A stretch of DNA of 64,000 nucleotides. It comes from Vreelandella neptunia (GTDB lineage Bacteria; Pseudomonadota; Gammaproteobacteria; Pseudomonadales; Halomonadaceae). The notes under the pieces are model-generated. The model was not told where the DNA came from and did not search any database. It saw nothing but the letters and a program-made list of their open reading frames with translations. The translations under genes and the position numbers were made by a program. Of this stretch, positions 34,242-43,981 are shown in pieces. The stretch spans positions 310,001 to 374,000 of the forward strand of contig NZ_JAKVTW010000002.1 in the NCBI RefSeq assembly GCF_022489065.1. The letters run 5' to 3'. Position 1 is the first letter of the stretch. Every line of letters begins with the position of its first letter.

Positions 34242-34967
34242 TTAACGAATGCCGCGCGCCTCAAGAACGCGGGTAATAATCGGCACCGGGGTCATCAAGT
34301 GGTCGCGCATTAAGCTGTCGGCCTGGGCGGTGTCCCTGGCTAGAATGACCTCCACCAGCGCGGCGTGCTCTTGACGCTTAAGCTCTAACGCCTGGGGCGA
34401 CATCACTGTTTCCTGGAGCCATAGATGACGGTAGCGCTCCACTTGATTAAACAGGGTGTCGCGCATCTGCAGCAGGTGAGGGGAGTTGCAGCCACTGGCG
34501 ATAGCGGTATGGAATGCCTTGTGGCGTTGGTCCCAAATGTCGAGCAGCTCATCCGGGGTGCTGACATCGGTGACCTTGGCCAGCCGGTGGGCCGTGGCCA
34601 GCACCATGGCTTCCCAGTCGTCGTCCCCGCGCTCGATGGCTAGACGCAGGATTAGCCCTTCAAGCTGAGCTCGGGCGTCGTAAATGTCGTTGAGTTCGGC
34701 CAGCGAAATTGGGGCCACCCGGTAGCCACGCTGGCTGATCGCTACTACTAAACGGTCTGCCACCAGCTGTGAGAGCGCTTCCCGCAGCGGCCCGGTACTG
34801 GCGCCGTACTGCTCTTTCAGACGGCTCATCAACAGCTTCTGCTCTGGAGCGTACAGGCCTCGAATAATGTCATGCTTGAGTTGCTGGTAAGCACTGATGG
34901 CCAGATTCTGGCGCGGAGCGCCTTTCTCAAAAACATTGAGCTCCATAGCGGTAAGGCTCCTGGGCAA
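34242..34967 (-). CDS. CsiR-like GntR family regulator (FCD domain)
   Basis: This 241-residue GntR/FadR-type regulator has a winged helix (KLLMSRLKEQYGASTGPLREALSQLVADRLVVAISQRGYRVA) and an FCD ligand domain from about residue 90 (DARAQLEGLILRLAIERG, then RHKAFHTAIASGC with metal-binding His). It closely resembles E. coli CsiR, a glutarate-responsive repressor. It is 208 bases upstream of gcdH on the same strand and divergent from the TAXI transporter. Glutarate sensing is inferred from this likeness and context. Confidence 0.82.
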   Translation of the reverse strand: MPRSLTAMELNVFEKGAPRQNLAISAYQQLKHDIIRGLYAPEQKLLMSRLKEQYGASTGPLREALSQLVADRLVVAISQRGYRVAPISLAELNDIYDARAQLEGLILRLAIERGDDDWEAMVLATAHRLAKVTDVSTPDELLDIWDQRHKAFHTAIASGCNSPHLLQMRDTLFNQVERYRHLWLQETVMSPQALELKRQEHAALVEVILARDTAQADSLMRDHLMTPVPIITRVLEARGIR

Positions 34968-35274
34968 CTGACGAAAGAGTAGAGTTATCGACTATTATGA
35001 GTAAATAATAACAATTTGGCATAGGGGAATATATTTATGCAGAATTTCACCATTTTTCTGCGTCGACCTCTATTAAAGCCTGATCTCAAGATCGAAGCCT
35101 AATTAAGGGTGGTGCTGCGCTGATAGCCCTCATTAGCATCCAACGCATAAGCCGTGCTAACTTCTCCACCACCGCTTCCGCATACGCCTCTACGGCATGC
35201 AGAAGTTGGGGCTTCAACACCTCCTTTTATTGTCAACCATACCTATAAGTCCAAACAGGACGGAGGAAACGCTC
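34968..35274. other. Divergent control region, no gene
   Basis: This 307-base gap separates the CsiR-like regulator from the TAXI transporter operon. The part next to the regulator (34985-35060) is A+T-rich and probably holds promoters for both. The end has ACGGAGG as the ribosome binding site of the TAXI gene. No convincing open frame is present. Confidence 0.6.
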
Positions 35275-36234
35275 ATGCGAACTCTAAAATATGTAGCAGC
35301 TGCATCTATGCTCGCGGTCGCGCTCCCTGCAAGCGCCCAACAACTCTCTATCGCGACCGGTGGCACAGGTGGCGTTTACTATCCTATCGGTGGTGGTTTT
35401 GCCGAAATGATCAACAACCATATCGAAGGCGCCCAGGCGACTGCTGAAGTCACCGGCGCGTCGGTAGAAAATATGGGTCTGATCATGCGCGGGGACGCTG
35501 ATTTAGCATTGGTACTGGCCGACACGGCTTACCAGGCATTTACCGGCAGCGGTGATTTCGAAGGCCGTCAGATCGAAAATACGCGCGCATTGGCGTCGGT
35601 TTATCCGAATGCCGTGCAGTTAGTGACGCTGGCTGAATCTGATATCGAATCGATCGCTGATCTTGAAGGCAAGCGGGTTTCCGTTGGTGCGCCGGGTAGT
35701 GGTACCGAATTAAATGCTCGTGCTTTGCTCGAAGCCAATGGCATTAGCTATGACGACTTCACGCCCCAGCGCCTTAACTTCAACGAAACCGCTGATGCGA
35801 TTCGTGACGGTGATATCGACGCCGGTTTCTGGAGCGTGGGTCCGCCGACCAGCTCTATTCTTAACCTTGCCGCAACACGCGATATTCGCCTGATTGGCCT
35901 GTCTGATGAAGAGATTGCCAACGCTCAGGAAGAAGAAGCGGTATTTGCTCCCTATGAGCTTGCAGCCGGTATGTACGACGGTATGGATGAAGCCGTTACT
36001 ACCATTGGTATTCCTAATGTTCTCGTCGTTAATGCCGACATGGACGAAGAGCTGGCTTACCAATTGACGCAACTGCTGTTTGAAAACACTGACGAGCTAA
36101 TTGCGGTTCACCCTGCGGCTAATGACACGACAGTCGAGTTCACCATGAACTCTACGCCTGTGCCGCTGCACCCAGGTGCGCTGCGCTATTTCGAAGAAGT
36201 GGGCGCTGAAATTCCGGATCGTCTACGTCAGTAA
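35275..36234 (+). CDS. TAXI family TRAP transporter solute-binding protein
   Basis: This 319-residue periplasmic binding protein of the TAXI type has a signal peptide (MRTLKYVAAASMLAVALPASAQQ), LSIATGGTGGVYYPIGGGFAEMIN, DLALVLADTAYQAF, GKRVSVGAPGSGTELNARALLEANG and DIDAGFWSVGPPTSSI. It captures a solute for the fused TRAP permease encoded two genes downstream. TAXI ligands known to me are small organic acids and amino acids; the ligand here is unknown. The start follows a strong GGAGG, so upstream in-frame codons are not used. Confidence 0.92.
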   Translation: MRTLKYVAAASMLAVALPASAQQLSIATGGTGGVYYPIGGGFAEMINNHIEGAQATAEVTGASVENMGLIMRGDADLALVLADTAYQAFTGSGDFEGRQIENTRALASVYPNAVQLVTLAESDIESIADLEGKRVSVGAPGSGTELNARALLEANGISYDDFTPQRLNFNETADAIRDGDIDAGFWSVGPPTSSILNLAATRDIRLIGLSDEEIANAQEEEAVFAPYELAAGMYDGMDEAVTTIGIPNVLVVNADMDEELAYQLTQLLFENTDELIAVHPAANDTTVEFTMNSTPVPLHPGALRYFEEVGAEIPDRLRQ

Positions 36235-36262
36235 CCGCTAAAGTGCATTGAAGGATATTGCC

Positions 36263-36775
36263 ATGCAGTGGCAGCAACGACTGTTGGCGCTACTGATTGC
36301 ATGTTTGCCGTTCGCCGAAGTGGGGGCTTCCCCCGCTTCGGCGTCGGCGTTTATGCGCCTAGCCGTCGTGACCCAACAAGGCGACACCCTGGTAGATGAA
36401 GCGGTACCTGCTGGCGGTCGCTGGTGTATTAAGTGGCAGCACTCCGTTGAGCATTTTACGGTGTTGGATTGCTATCGCAATGCGGCGGGTGTCATGCAAT
36501 TGGAGCGTAGCCATCAACCCGATTTTGCCGCCGGGCTTGGGCATATTTTTGGGCGTGGCGAGCAGGTTACCGACGGTGAGGGAGGCTACTGGATTAATGC
36601 GATTAACGAGCCTGTCGCCAATAACCGTTATGTGTTGAGGGTCGGTTCTCCTGCTGTCAACCATCGCGTAGTGTGGCCAGACGGTGAGCATACACCGGTG
36701 AGCCTAAGTGAGCACGCCGCTGGGCAACGCGTGACCATTCAACTAATAGCCCCTCACGCATCCCCGCGTGGATAA
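36263..36775 (+). CDS. DUF1850 protein
   Basis: This 170-residue secreted or membrane-anchored protein has an N-terminal signal (LLALLIACLPFAEVGA). The core, PAGGRWCIKWQHSVEHFTVLDCYRN, is the DUF1850 pattern, followed by FAAGLGHIFGRG. DUF1850 genes typically lie between the TAXI binding protein and the fused TRAP permease, as here, but their role is not known to me. The ATG at 36263 follows AAGGA; an upstream TTG is less likely. Confidence 0.85.
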   Translation: MQWQQRLLALLIACLPFAEVGASPASASAFMRLAVVTQQGDTLVDEAVPAGGRWCIKWQHSVEHFTVLDCYRNAAGVMQLERSHQPDFAAGLGHIFGRGEQVTDGEGGYWINAINEPVANNRYVLRVGSPAVNHRVVWPDGEHTPVSLSEHAAGQRVTIQLIAPHASPRG

Positions 36776-36807
36776 AAACGACATTAGTTAACGCTTCCGA
36801 GGACTTC

Positions 36808-38826
36808 ATGAACGAATCCAAGCAACCGCCGACCATGATGCCGGGCGGTAATGTGATTCAACCCCGCATGGTGCTGTGGTCGATCACCATTGTGGCGGTG
36901 GGTCTTTCCCTGTTTCAGCTTTATTCTGCCGGTATTCAGCCTTTAGGGCTTTTCTATCAGCGTAGTATTCACCTGGCATTGATCATGATGCTGGCATTTT
37001 TAATGTTTCCCGCTTTTGGCCCCACCCGTAAGCGTGGGGTTTTAGGATGGGGACTAGATGTCGTGTTTTTAGCCGGAGCGGTGCTGACCGGCGGCTACTT
37101 AGTGTTCAACCTGGACGAGATTTTCAGTCGTGCTGGGTTCTGGAGCGACACCGATATCCTGGTTGCCTGTATCGCCACGGTAACCGTGCTGGAAGCCAGT
37201 CGTCGTGCGGTGGGCTTTGGGATGACCGTCATCGGCCTGCTGGCCATTGTGTATGCGTTTGCCGGGCCGCGTGGGGAACTGCCGTGGCTGGGTGAATGGA
37301 TGCCAGGCATTCTTGAACACCGTGGGTACACCATCGATCGTGTTGCCGGGCAATTGTACTTGGGGCAAGAGGGTATCTTTGGTTTGCCGCTGGGCGTAGC
37401 GGCGACTTACATCTTTATTTTTGTTCTGTTTGGCGCCTTTTTGGAGTGCACCGGCGCAGGCAAGTTCTTTATTGATATGGCTTATGCTGCCACGGGTCGC
37501 CAGCGCGGCGGGCCTGCCAAAGCGGCGGTATTAGCATCTGCAGGTATGGGGTCTATTTCCGGCAGCGCGATTGCCAACGTCGTCACCACCGGTGCCTTTA
37601 CCATTCCGCTGATGAAGCGGTTGGGCTATAAGGCCAAGCAGGCGGGCGGTATCGAAGCGGCGGCCTCGACCGGCGGGCAGATTATGCCGCCATTGATGGG
37701 CGCCGGGGCGTTCTTGATTGCTGAGTACACCAATACGCCATACCTGGACATCGTCAAGGTCAGTATCCTGCCGGCGATCATGTATTTCGCGACGGTCTAT
37801 CTGTTCGTCCATATCATCGCGCTTAAGCAAGGGATGCAGGGGCTGCCCAAAGATGAACTGCCGCAGATGCGCCAAGTCATGAAAGACGGCTGGCACTTCC
37901 TGCTGCCATTGGCTGTGTTGGTTTGGCTGCTGGCGATGAGCATGTCACCGATGCGGGTAGGCTATTACGCGGTGGTTACCATGGTGGCGGTGGCGGTGAT
38001 TCGCTATGCGCTGTGGTTCTTCTTTGTGGCGCCTCGCCAAGGCCAGCCGGTGACGGCAAGTGCTACCAAAAACATGCTAAGCGCAGGTGTTGGCAAGCTG
38101 ATCGAAGGCCTTGAGTTAGGTGCGCGTAATGCCGTGGCGGTTTCCATGGCCTGTGCGGTTGCCGGGATTATCGTGGGCGTTGTCGGGCTAACCGGCCTGG
38201 GGCTGAAGTTCTCTTCCATGATGCTGGCCTTCTCCGGCGGTAACATCCTGCTGGCGCTGTTAATGGTGCTGCTGGCTAGTTTGATCCTGGGGATGGGGTT
38301 ACCGGTCACCGCCAGCTATATCGTTTTGATTGTGCTGGTGGGTCCCGCGCTTACACAAGAGTTTGGTATTCCGCTACTGGTCGCTCACTTAGTGGTGTTC
38401 TGGTACTCCCAAGACTCTAACGTGACGCCGCCCATCGCCTTGGCAGGTTTTGCCGGGGCCGCGATTGCGGGTAGTAAGCCAATGGAGACCAGCTTCCAGG
38501 CGTGGAAGTTTGCTAAAGGCCTCTACTTGATTCCGCTGTTCATGGTCTTCAACCCGGAGATCATCATGGGCGGGCCGGTGCCGGTGGTCATCTGGAACGG
38601 GGTGATTGCCATACTGGCACTGGGAGCCTTTGCGGCAGCCTTGGAAGGGTATCTGTTCACTCGCATGTCGTGGCTACCACGGATCGCGATTACCGCAGCG
38701 ATTTGTGGCGTGTTTTACCCCAATCTGCTCACCGAAATTGCGGGTGTGGTGGTAATGATCATAGCCATTGGCGCTAACTGGCTGGCCAGTAAGCGCGAAG
38801 CCTCGGCAACGCCTGTTAGCGGGTAA
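36808..38826 (+). CDS. Fused TRAP transporter permease (4TM/12TM)
   Basis: This 672-residue inner-membrane protein fuses the small (DctQ-like) and large (DctM-like) TRAP membrane parts, as usual for TAXI systems. About 16-18 hydrophobic segments are seen, with AKAAVLASAGMGSISGSAIANVVTTGAFTIPLMKRLGY and EAAASTGGQIMPPLMGAGAFLIAE near residues 230-305. The second half has GMGLPVTASYIVLIVLVGPAL and the ending DSNVTPPIALAGFAGAAIA. It imports the ligand of the TAXI protein with Na+ or H+. Confidence 0.93.
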   Translation: MNESKQPPTMMPGGNVIQPRMVLWSITIVAVGLSLFQLYSAGIQPLGLFYQRSIHLALIMMLAFLMFPAFGPTRKRGVLGWGLDVVFLAGAVLTGGYLVFNLDEIFSRAGFWSDTDILVACIATVTVLEASRRAVGFGMTVIGLLAIVYAFAGPRGELPWLGEWMPGILEHRGYTIDRVAGQLYLGQEGIFGLPLGVAATYIFIFVLFGAFLECTGAGKFFIDMAYAATGRQRGGPAKAAVLASAGMGSISGSAIANVVTTGAFTIPLMKRLGYKAKQAGGIEAAASTGGQIMPPLMGAGAFLIAEYTNTPYLDIVKVSILPAIMYFATVYLFVHIIALKQGMQGLPKDELPQMRQVMKDGWHFLLPLAVLVWLLAMSMSPMRVGYYAVVTMVAVAVIRYALWFFFVAPRQGQPVTASATKNMLSAGVGKLIEGLELGARNAVAVSMACAVAGIIVGVVGLTGLGLKFSSMMLAFSGGNILLALLMVLLASLILGMGLPVTASYIVLIVLVGPALTQEFGIPLLVAHLVVFWYSQDSNVTPPIALAGFAGAAIAGSKPMETSFQAWKFAKGLYLIPLFMVFNPEIIMGGPVPVVIWNGVIAILALGAFAAALEGYLFTRMSWLPRIAITAAICGVFYPNLLTEIAGVVVMIIAIGANWLASKREASATPVSG

Positions 38827-38860
38827 CTGAGTTGTTGGCAGTACACCGATAGCAAGCAAC

Positions 38861-38896
38861 GAAAAAGGCCCGGAGAGATGATCTCCGGGCCTTTTC
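38861..38896. terminator. Bidirectional rho-independent terminator
   Basis: GAAAAAGGCCCGGAGA and TCTCCGGGCCTTTTC form a long GC-rich stem with A and T runs on its two sides. It lies between the TRAP permease (+) and the convergent mrcA gene (-). Confidence 0.9.
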
Positions 38897-38938
38897 GTTG
38901 GTGGGTTAGAGGGGATGGCTGAGTAGGGTGCCGCTACG

Positions 38939-41467
38939 TTAGAAGATCGACTCAGCAGTGCCTGAGCCCTGAGAACCGCTGGCCTCTTCCAGTTCGCGGC
39001 TGATGCGGCGCTGTTGGTAGCCCGGCAAGTGGTCCTGATGGAACAGTTCGGTAATACCGCCCGTCTGGCCGTCAGCTAAACGTTGACCGGTACTTGGATC
39101 TACCTGCGCAGTCACGATAGTCTCCGGGCGCTCGGGCAAAGCACTCGGTGTACCTTCCAGGGCATCGCCCATGAACTCTACCCAGATAGGTAGCGCGGCC
39201 TGAGCCCCATATTCTGAAATGGTTTCGTTACTGTCCTTACCCACCCATACCGTGGTCACCAGATTGCTGTTGAAGCCCGCAAACCATGCATCGCGCTGGC
39301 TGTTCGTGGTGCCGGTCTTGCCGACGATATCTTCACGATCAAGGCTTAGCGCGCCGCGGCCAGTGCCCGAGGTAATAACGTCACGCAGCATGTCGCGCAA
39401 GATATAGACCGCTGCCGGATCGGCCACGCGTTTGGCGATCGGGTATTCACGGCCATCGATCTCCACCGTCTCCTGGTCTTCGGCACAGCTCGGGCAGGCG
39501 ACCTGTGGAGTGGCTTCATCGATAATTTCGTTATCGTCGTCACGAGTTACACGCTCAATGAACCATGGAGCTACTTGGAAGCCGCCATTGGCGATAACGG
39601 CATAAGCATTGGTCATCTCCATGGGTGTTAAGCTCGCACTACCCAGCGCTAGTGCCAGACCGTGCGGCAAACGACCAGGCGCAAAGCCAAAGCCTTCCAG
39701 GTAATCAATGGTGTGATCCAGCCCCATGGTCTGCAGTACGCGGATCGTCACTAGGTTGCGCGAACGCGCTAGTGCCGGACGTAAGCGCATTGGGCCTTGG
39801 AAATCACGGCTAGAGTTGACCGGCCGCCACAACGAGTTGCTGCCATCGTCCAGCACCACAGGCGCATCGTTAACGACGCTGGCGGCATTCATCTCGCCAT
39901 CTTCTAGGGCTGCTAAATAAATGAACGGCTTAAAGATCGAGCCCGATTGGCGCTGTGCCTGTACCGCGCGGTTGAACTTACTGGCGTTGAAATCAAAGCC
40001 ACCCTGGAGCGCCAAAATAGCGCCTGTGCGCGGATCTTGAGCTACCAGCGACCCTTCTGCATCCGGGCGCTGAGAGAGGCGTAGCGAGCCGTCTTCATTC
40101 TCAACCACGCGAATCATATCGCCGCGTACCGCAATGTCAGACGCCGCGCTGGGCTCGGCACCGCGGCTACGCGGGCTAAGATAAGGACGCGCCCAGCTCA
40201 AGCCTTCCCAGGCGATTGTCTGTAGGCCACCGCGGCGGGTAAGCACCTGCATCTCGCGACCGCTGCTCTCTACCACAATGGCGGGCTGTAGAAGGCCGTA
40301 ATTGGGCGTGCGTTCAAGCACCTGAACCCAGTTACTGACATCGCCATCGATTCCTTCAATTTCAGCCTGGCTGCGCTGAGCGGCCTGACGGGCGGTTTGA
40401 CGAATTTCCGGCGACTCAGAGAGCTCTTCTTCAAGGCCTTGGGTCGCGGTTTGTTCCTGTGCTTCAACAAGACTTGCCGCAATTTCACGCTGCTCTGGCC
40501 CGCGCCAGCCGTGGCGCAGATCATAGTCCGTCAGCCCGTTGGCTAGCGCCTGGCGGGCAAAGGGCTGCAACTCACTATCGATAGTGGTGTAGATACGATA
40601 GCCACCGGTGTAAGCCTCATCACCAAAGCGCTCTACCGCATACTGGCGCGCCATTTCAGATACGTAAGCGGCATCGACCTCGGCTTGCGTAAAGTGGCGG
40701 CGGGCGGTGACGGGGTCCTGCACCGCGACTTGATAAGTCTCGTCGTCGATATAGCCCAGTTCGCGCATGCGGAACAGAATCCAGTTACGACGAATCAGCG
40801 AACGCTCGGAATTAGCCAGCGGGTTAAAGGCAGAGGGCGCCTTGGGCAAACCGGCAATCATCGCCGTTTGTGCCAGGTTCAGCTCGGCCAGTGGCTTGTC
40901 ATAATAGGTTTCAGCGGCGGCCGCGATGCCGTAGGCGCGATTACCCAAGAAAATCTTATTGACGTAAAGCTCAAAGATTTCCTCTTTATTGAGTACCTGC
41001 TCCATTTGGAGTGCCAGCAGGATTTCGCGAATTTTACGGGTAAATGTCTGATCCAGCGTCAGCATGTAGTTACGCGCGACCTGCATGGTGATGGTCGAAC
41101 CACCGGATTGGATCGTGCCGCCACTCTGCACGAGCTCTACGGCGGCCCTGATCAAGCCGCGTGGGTCGACGCCCGCGTGGTCGAAATAGCTAGCATCCTC
41201 GGCAGCGATTAAGGCATTGATCATATCTTGCGGTATTTCATCAAAATTGATCGCCATGCGGCGCTCTTCGCCAAACTCGCCAATCAATTTACCGTCATTG
41301 GTAAAAATACGTAGCGGCGTGTGCAGTTCGAAATCCTGCAATTGGCGAACATCGGGAAGGCCCGGCGCAAAGTAGATGGCGGCGCCTACCACAGCTAACG
41401 CAGTGGCACCGACCAACGATACAATCAGAAAAAATAGCGACACGATAAGGGTTCGAAGAAACGTCAT
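38939..41467 (-). CDS. mrcA: Penicillin-binding protein 1A
   Basis: This 842-residue bifunctional peptidoglycan synthase has an N-terminal membrane anchor, then a GT51 glycosyltransferase domain (IAAEDASYFDHAGVDPRGL with the catalytic Glu, GGSTITMQVARNYML, KIREILLALQMEQVLNKEEIFELYVNKIFLG). An OB-like insert precedes a transpeptidase domain with SGSIFKPFIYLA (SxxK), SRN (SxN) and GKTGTTNSQRDAWF (KTG). The start is the Met giving MTFLRTLIVSLF; a longer frame upstream lacks a ribosome binding site. It is divergent from pilM, the order known from Pseudomonas. Confidence 0.95.
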   Translation of the reverse strand: MTFLRTLIVSLFFLIVSLVGATALAVVGAAIYFAPGLPDVRQLQDFELHTPLRIFTNDGKLIGEFGEERRMAINFDEIPQDMINALIAAEDASYFDHAGVDPRGLIRAAVELVQSGGTIQSGGSTITMQVARNYMLTLDQTFTRKIREILLALQMEQVLNKEEIFELYVNKIFLGNRAYGIAAAAETYYDKPLAELNLAQTAMIAGLPKAPSAFNPLANSERSLIRRNWILFRMRELGYIDDETYQVAVQDPVTARRHFTQAEVDAAYVSEMARQYAVERFGDEAYTGGYRIYTTIDSELQPFARQALANGLTDYDLRHGWRGPEQREIAASLVEAQEQTATQGLEEELSESPEIRQTARQAAQRSQAEIEGIDGDVSNWVQVLERTPNYGLLQPAIVVESSGREMQVLTRRGGLQTIAWEGLSWARPYLSPRSRGAEPSAASDIAVRGDMIRVVENEDGSLRLSQRPDAEGSLVAQDPRTGAILALQGGFDFNASKFNRAVQAQRQSGSIFKPFIYLAALEDGEMNAASVVNDAPVVLDDGSNSLWRPVNSSRDFQGPMRLRPALARSRNLVTIRVLQTMGLDHTIDYLEGFGFAPGRLPHGLALALGSASLTPMEMTNAYAVIANGGFQVAPWFIERVTRDDDNEIIDEATPQVACPSCAEDQETVEIDGREYPIAKRVADPAAVYILRDMLRDVITSGTGRGALSLDREDIVGKTGTTNSQRDAWFAGFNSNLVTTVWVGKDSNETISEYGAQAALPIWVEFMGDALEGTPSALPERPETIVTAQVDPSTGQRLADGQTGGITELFHQDHLPGYQQRRISRELEEASGSQGSGTAESIF

Positions 41468-41670
41468 GTACGAAGAGCACCCTGGGAAGAATAAAAAGAT
41501 CGGCATCTAAACGGCCGTATCATGCAATTGGCTGCCATTATAGGAAGCTGAGGCGGCGGCCACCAGTGTTGATATGCCGTAAGTTCGATCGCGTGTGACT
41601 TAACTAAAAATCATGTAACCTCAAACGACATCTGAAAGACGGGCGACAAGTAGGCGGAGCCGAACCCAAT

Positions 41671-42732
41671 ATGCGCTTTCTGAAATCTGGTAAAGGGTTG
41701 ATCGGCGTCGATATTACATCAGCGACCGTTAAGCTGCTTGAGCTAAAACAGTGCCACGATAATTACCAAGTAGAAAGTTATGCCGTAAGACCATTACGCG
41801 AAGGCGCAGTGGTTGAACGCCGTATCCGCGATATAGATGATGTGGCTAGCGTGCTTAGCCGTGCCGTTGAACATGCTAAACCCTCCACTCGCAAAGCTGC
41901 AGTGGCTGTTCCTGCCAGCGCAGCGATCACCAAAACGCTGAGCTTTCCAATCGGGCTGAGTGAAGAGGAGATCGAAGAGCGCATTGTGGCCGAATCAGAC
42001 CGCCATATTCCCTTTCCGTTCAACGAAGTGGCGTTTGATTTTGAGTGCCTGGGGCCCGCGCCTTTTGACGATGAGCAGCAGCAGGTCGTGCTGGTGGCGT
42101 GTCGGCAGCAGGACGTCACGCAACTGACTGAAACGTTAGAACGCGCCGGTTTGGAGCCTGCGGCAGTGGATGTTGAGACCTTTGCCATGGAGCGGTCGCT
42201 CGCCGAGCTTCGCCGTCAGTTGAAGGTCGATAATGATCCCACCGCCTGCGTTGGTTTAGTGGACATCGGGGCCAATATGAACGCCTTTCACGTCGTGCGG
42301 GGCGGGCATATTGTTTACAGCCGCGACACGGTGTTTGGTGGTCGCCAGCTTACCGATGCGATTCGCGAACGCTACGATTTGAGTATGGAAGAAGCGGGCT
42401 TCGCCAAAAAGCGGGGTGGCCTTCCTGAGGATTACCATGAGCGAGTCCTGAACCCTTTTCTTGAAACCGTGGTGCAGCAAGTGGGGCGCTCCTTGCAGCT
42501 CTACTACACCGCCGGGCGTCAGCAAGAGGTGAAGCACATTGTGTTAGCGGGTGGGTCGAGCGTGATTCCCGGCCTTGCCGAACGTATTGCGGAAGATAGT
42601 GGTATGTCGGTGACCATTGCTAACCCCTTCCAACGTATGCAGGTCAATAAGCGCCTCAACCTTCAGGCGCTGACCAATGATGCCCCGGCGATGCTAACCG
42701 CAGGTGGTTTGGCGATGAGAGTGAGCCAATGA
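41671..42732 (+). CDS. pilM: Type IV pilus assembly protein PilM
   Basis: This 353-residue actin-like cytoplasmic ATP-binding protein anchors the pilus alignment complex by binding the N-terminus of PilN. It has the opening GLIGVDITSATVKLLEL (phosphate-1 motif), VAVPASAAITKTLSFP, VGLVDIGANMNAFHVVRGG and HIVLAGGSSVIPGLAERI (adenosine motif). It is the first gene of pilMNOPQ-aroKB; its stop overlaps pilN by 4 bases. A 204-base gap to mrcA probably holds both promoters. Confidence 0.95.
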   Translation: MRFLKSGKGLIGVDITSATVKLLELKQCHDNYQVESYAVRPLREGAVVERRIRDIDDVASVLSRAVEHAKPSTRKAAVAVPASAAITKTLSFPIGLSEEEIEERIVAESDRHIPFPFNEVAFDFECLGPAPFDDEQQQVVLVACRQQDVTQLTETLERAGLEPAAVDVETFAMERSLAELRRQLKVDNDPTACVGLVDIGANMNAFHVVRGGHIVYSRDTVFGGRQLTDAIRERYDLSMEEAGFAKKRGGLPEDYHERVLNPFLETVVQQVGRSLQLYYTAGRQQEVKHIVLAGGSSVIPGLAERIAEDSGMSVTIANPFQRMQVNKRLNLQALTNDAPAMLTAGGLAMRVSQ

Positions 42733-43325
42733 GCATGACGATTAACCTGCTGCCCTGGCGGGAAGCGCAGCGAGAGCGAAGAACGCGCAAATTTTACATC
42801 ATCGTGGCAGGCATGCTGGTACTGGGCGTAGTGCTTGGTCTGCTGATCTCACACTATTACCAGCTTAAGCTAGCGGCCCAGCAGCAGCGCAATGCCTATG
42901 TTAGTGAGCATATCGAGCGCCTTAATGCTGATATTGAAGGCGTATCACGTTACGCAACCGATGCCGAACGTTTAGGTGAGCAGATCGCGGTGTTCCAGGC
43001 GCTGCAAACCGAGCAAGCGGACACCGTACAGCTATTTAATGACGTGGCGAATAGCGTCGCTAATGGCGTTATTTATCAACGCTTAGCGAAAAACGGTAGC
43101 AGTGTCAGCGTCACTGCTGTAGCCGGTAGCGAACGTCAGGTTTCCGAGCAACTGCGCCGTATTGGAGCGCTGCCAGGTTTAGGCGTGCCCTCGCTGTCAG
43201 CGGTGGAGAGTGATCAAAACAGCACCGGTCGGCTATTCCGTTTTGAGGTGGAGCAGGTGGCCGATATATCTCCGGCGGGGCTAAGCCAGGATCTCGGCCA
43301 GGATCGAGAAGGGGGAGCGCCATGA
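42729..43325 (+). CDS. pilN: Type IV pilus assembly protein PilN
   Basis: This 198-residue single-pass membrane protein has the conserved cytoplasmic INLLPWREAQRERR that fits the PilM groove, a membrane helix at about residues 22-41, and a periplasmic coiled coil and ferredoxin-like domain that pairs with PilO. The C-terminal tail (after about 175) is a loose Gln/Asp-rich extension. Four-base overlaps on both sides give tight coupling in the operon. Confidence 0.94.
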   Translation: MSMTINLLPWREAQRERRTRKFYIIVAGMLVLGVVLGLLISHYYQLKLAAQQQRNAYVSEHIERLNADIEGVSRYATDAERLGEQIAVFQALQTEQADTVQLFNDVANSVANGVIYQRLAKNGSSVSVTAVAGSERQVSEQLRRIGALPGLGVPSLSAVESDQNSTGRLFRFEVEQVADISPAGLSQDLGQDREGGAP

Positions 43326-43981
43326 GCCTGCGTCGCGAGCAGTGGGGCATAGAGTGGCAGCGCCTGCGCGATGTTGATTGGCGCGATCTTGACATTAAGG
43401 AAGCCGGCGGCTGGCCACTGCTGTTAAAGGTGTTGTGCTGTTGTCTGGCCCTGCTGGCAGCGCTGTGTGTCATGCTGTGGTTAGTCGCGAGTGAACAGCG
43501 TGAAGCTTATATGGCGGCCCAGCGTAATGAAGTCAGGCTATTAAGCGAATACCGCAGTAAAGCCTCGGAAGCGGCCTTCTTGCCGGAAATGCGGGAGCAG
43601 TTGGCCACTCTGGAGGGGCAAATGGCCCGTTTGCGTACCATGCTGCCCACCGGTGCGGAAATCCCTGCCCTGCTCGATAGTATTAGCGATGCCGCCGTCG
43701 ATAACCGCCTTACCATTGAAACGATTCGGCTGCGTCCAACGCTAACGCAGGCTCATTATGTCGAGCAGCCGCTGGATATTCAGGTGCGCGGCGACTATCA
43801 CCAGTTGGCGCGGTTTAGTGCCGATATAGCGTCATTGCCCCGGTTGGTGACCCAGCATGACTTTACTCTGGAGCCCGTTGAGGGTCGCGGTGATACGCTG
43901 CGCCTTTCGCTATTAGCGCGTACTTATCGTTACGTTGAAGAGAGCGAGCAGCCTTCTGCAAATGAGGCGGATGCGCTATGA
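43322..43981 (+). CDS. pilO: Type IV pilus assembly protein PilO
   Basis: This 219-residue inner-membrane protein has a membrane helix at about residues 37-58, then a coiled coil (EYRSKASEAAFLPEMREQLATLEGQM) and a periplasmic domain with LPTGAEIPALLDSISDAAVDNRL typical of PilO. It forms heterodimers with PilN and contacts PilP. It overlaps both neighbours by 4 bases. Confidence 0.94.
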   Translation: MSLRREQWGIEWQRLRDVDWRDLDIKEAGGWPLLLKVLCCCLALLAALCVMLWLVASEQREAYMAAQRNEVRLLSEYRSKASEAAFLPEMREQLATLEGQMARLRTMLPTGAEIPALLDSISDAAVDNRLTIETIRLRPTLTQAHYVEQPLDIQVRGDYHQLARFSADIASLPRLVTQHDFTLEPVEGRGDTLRLSLLARTYRYVEESEQPSANEADAL

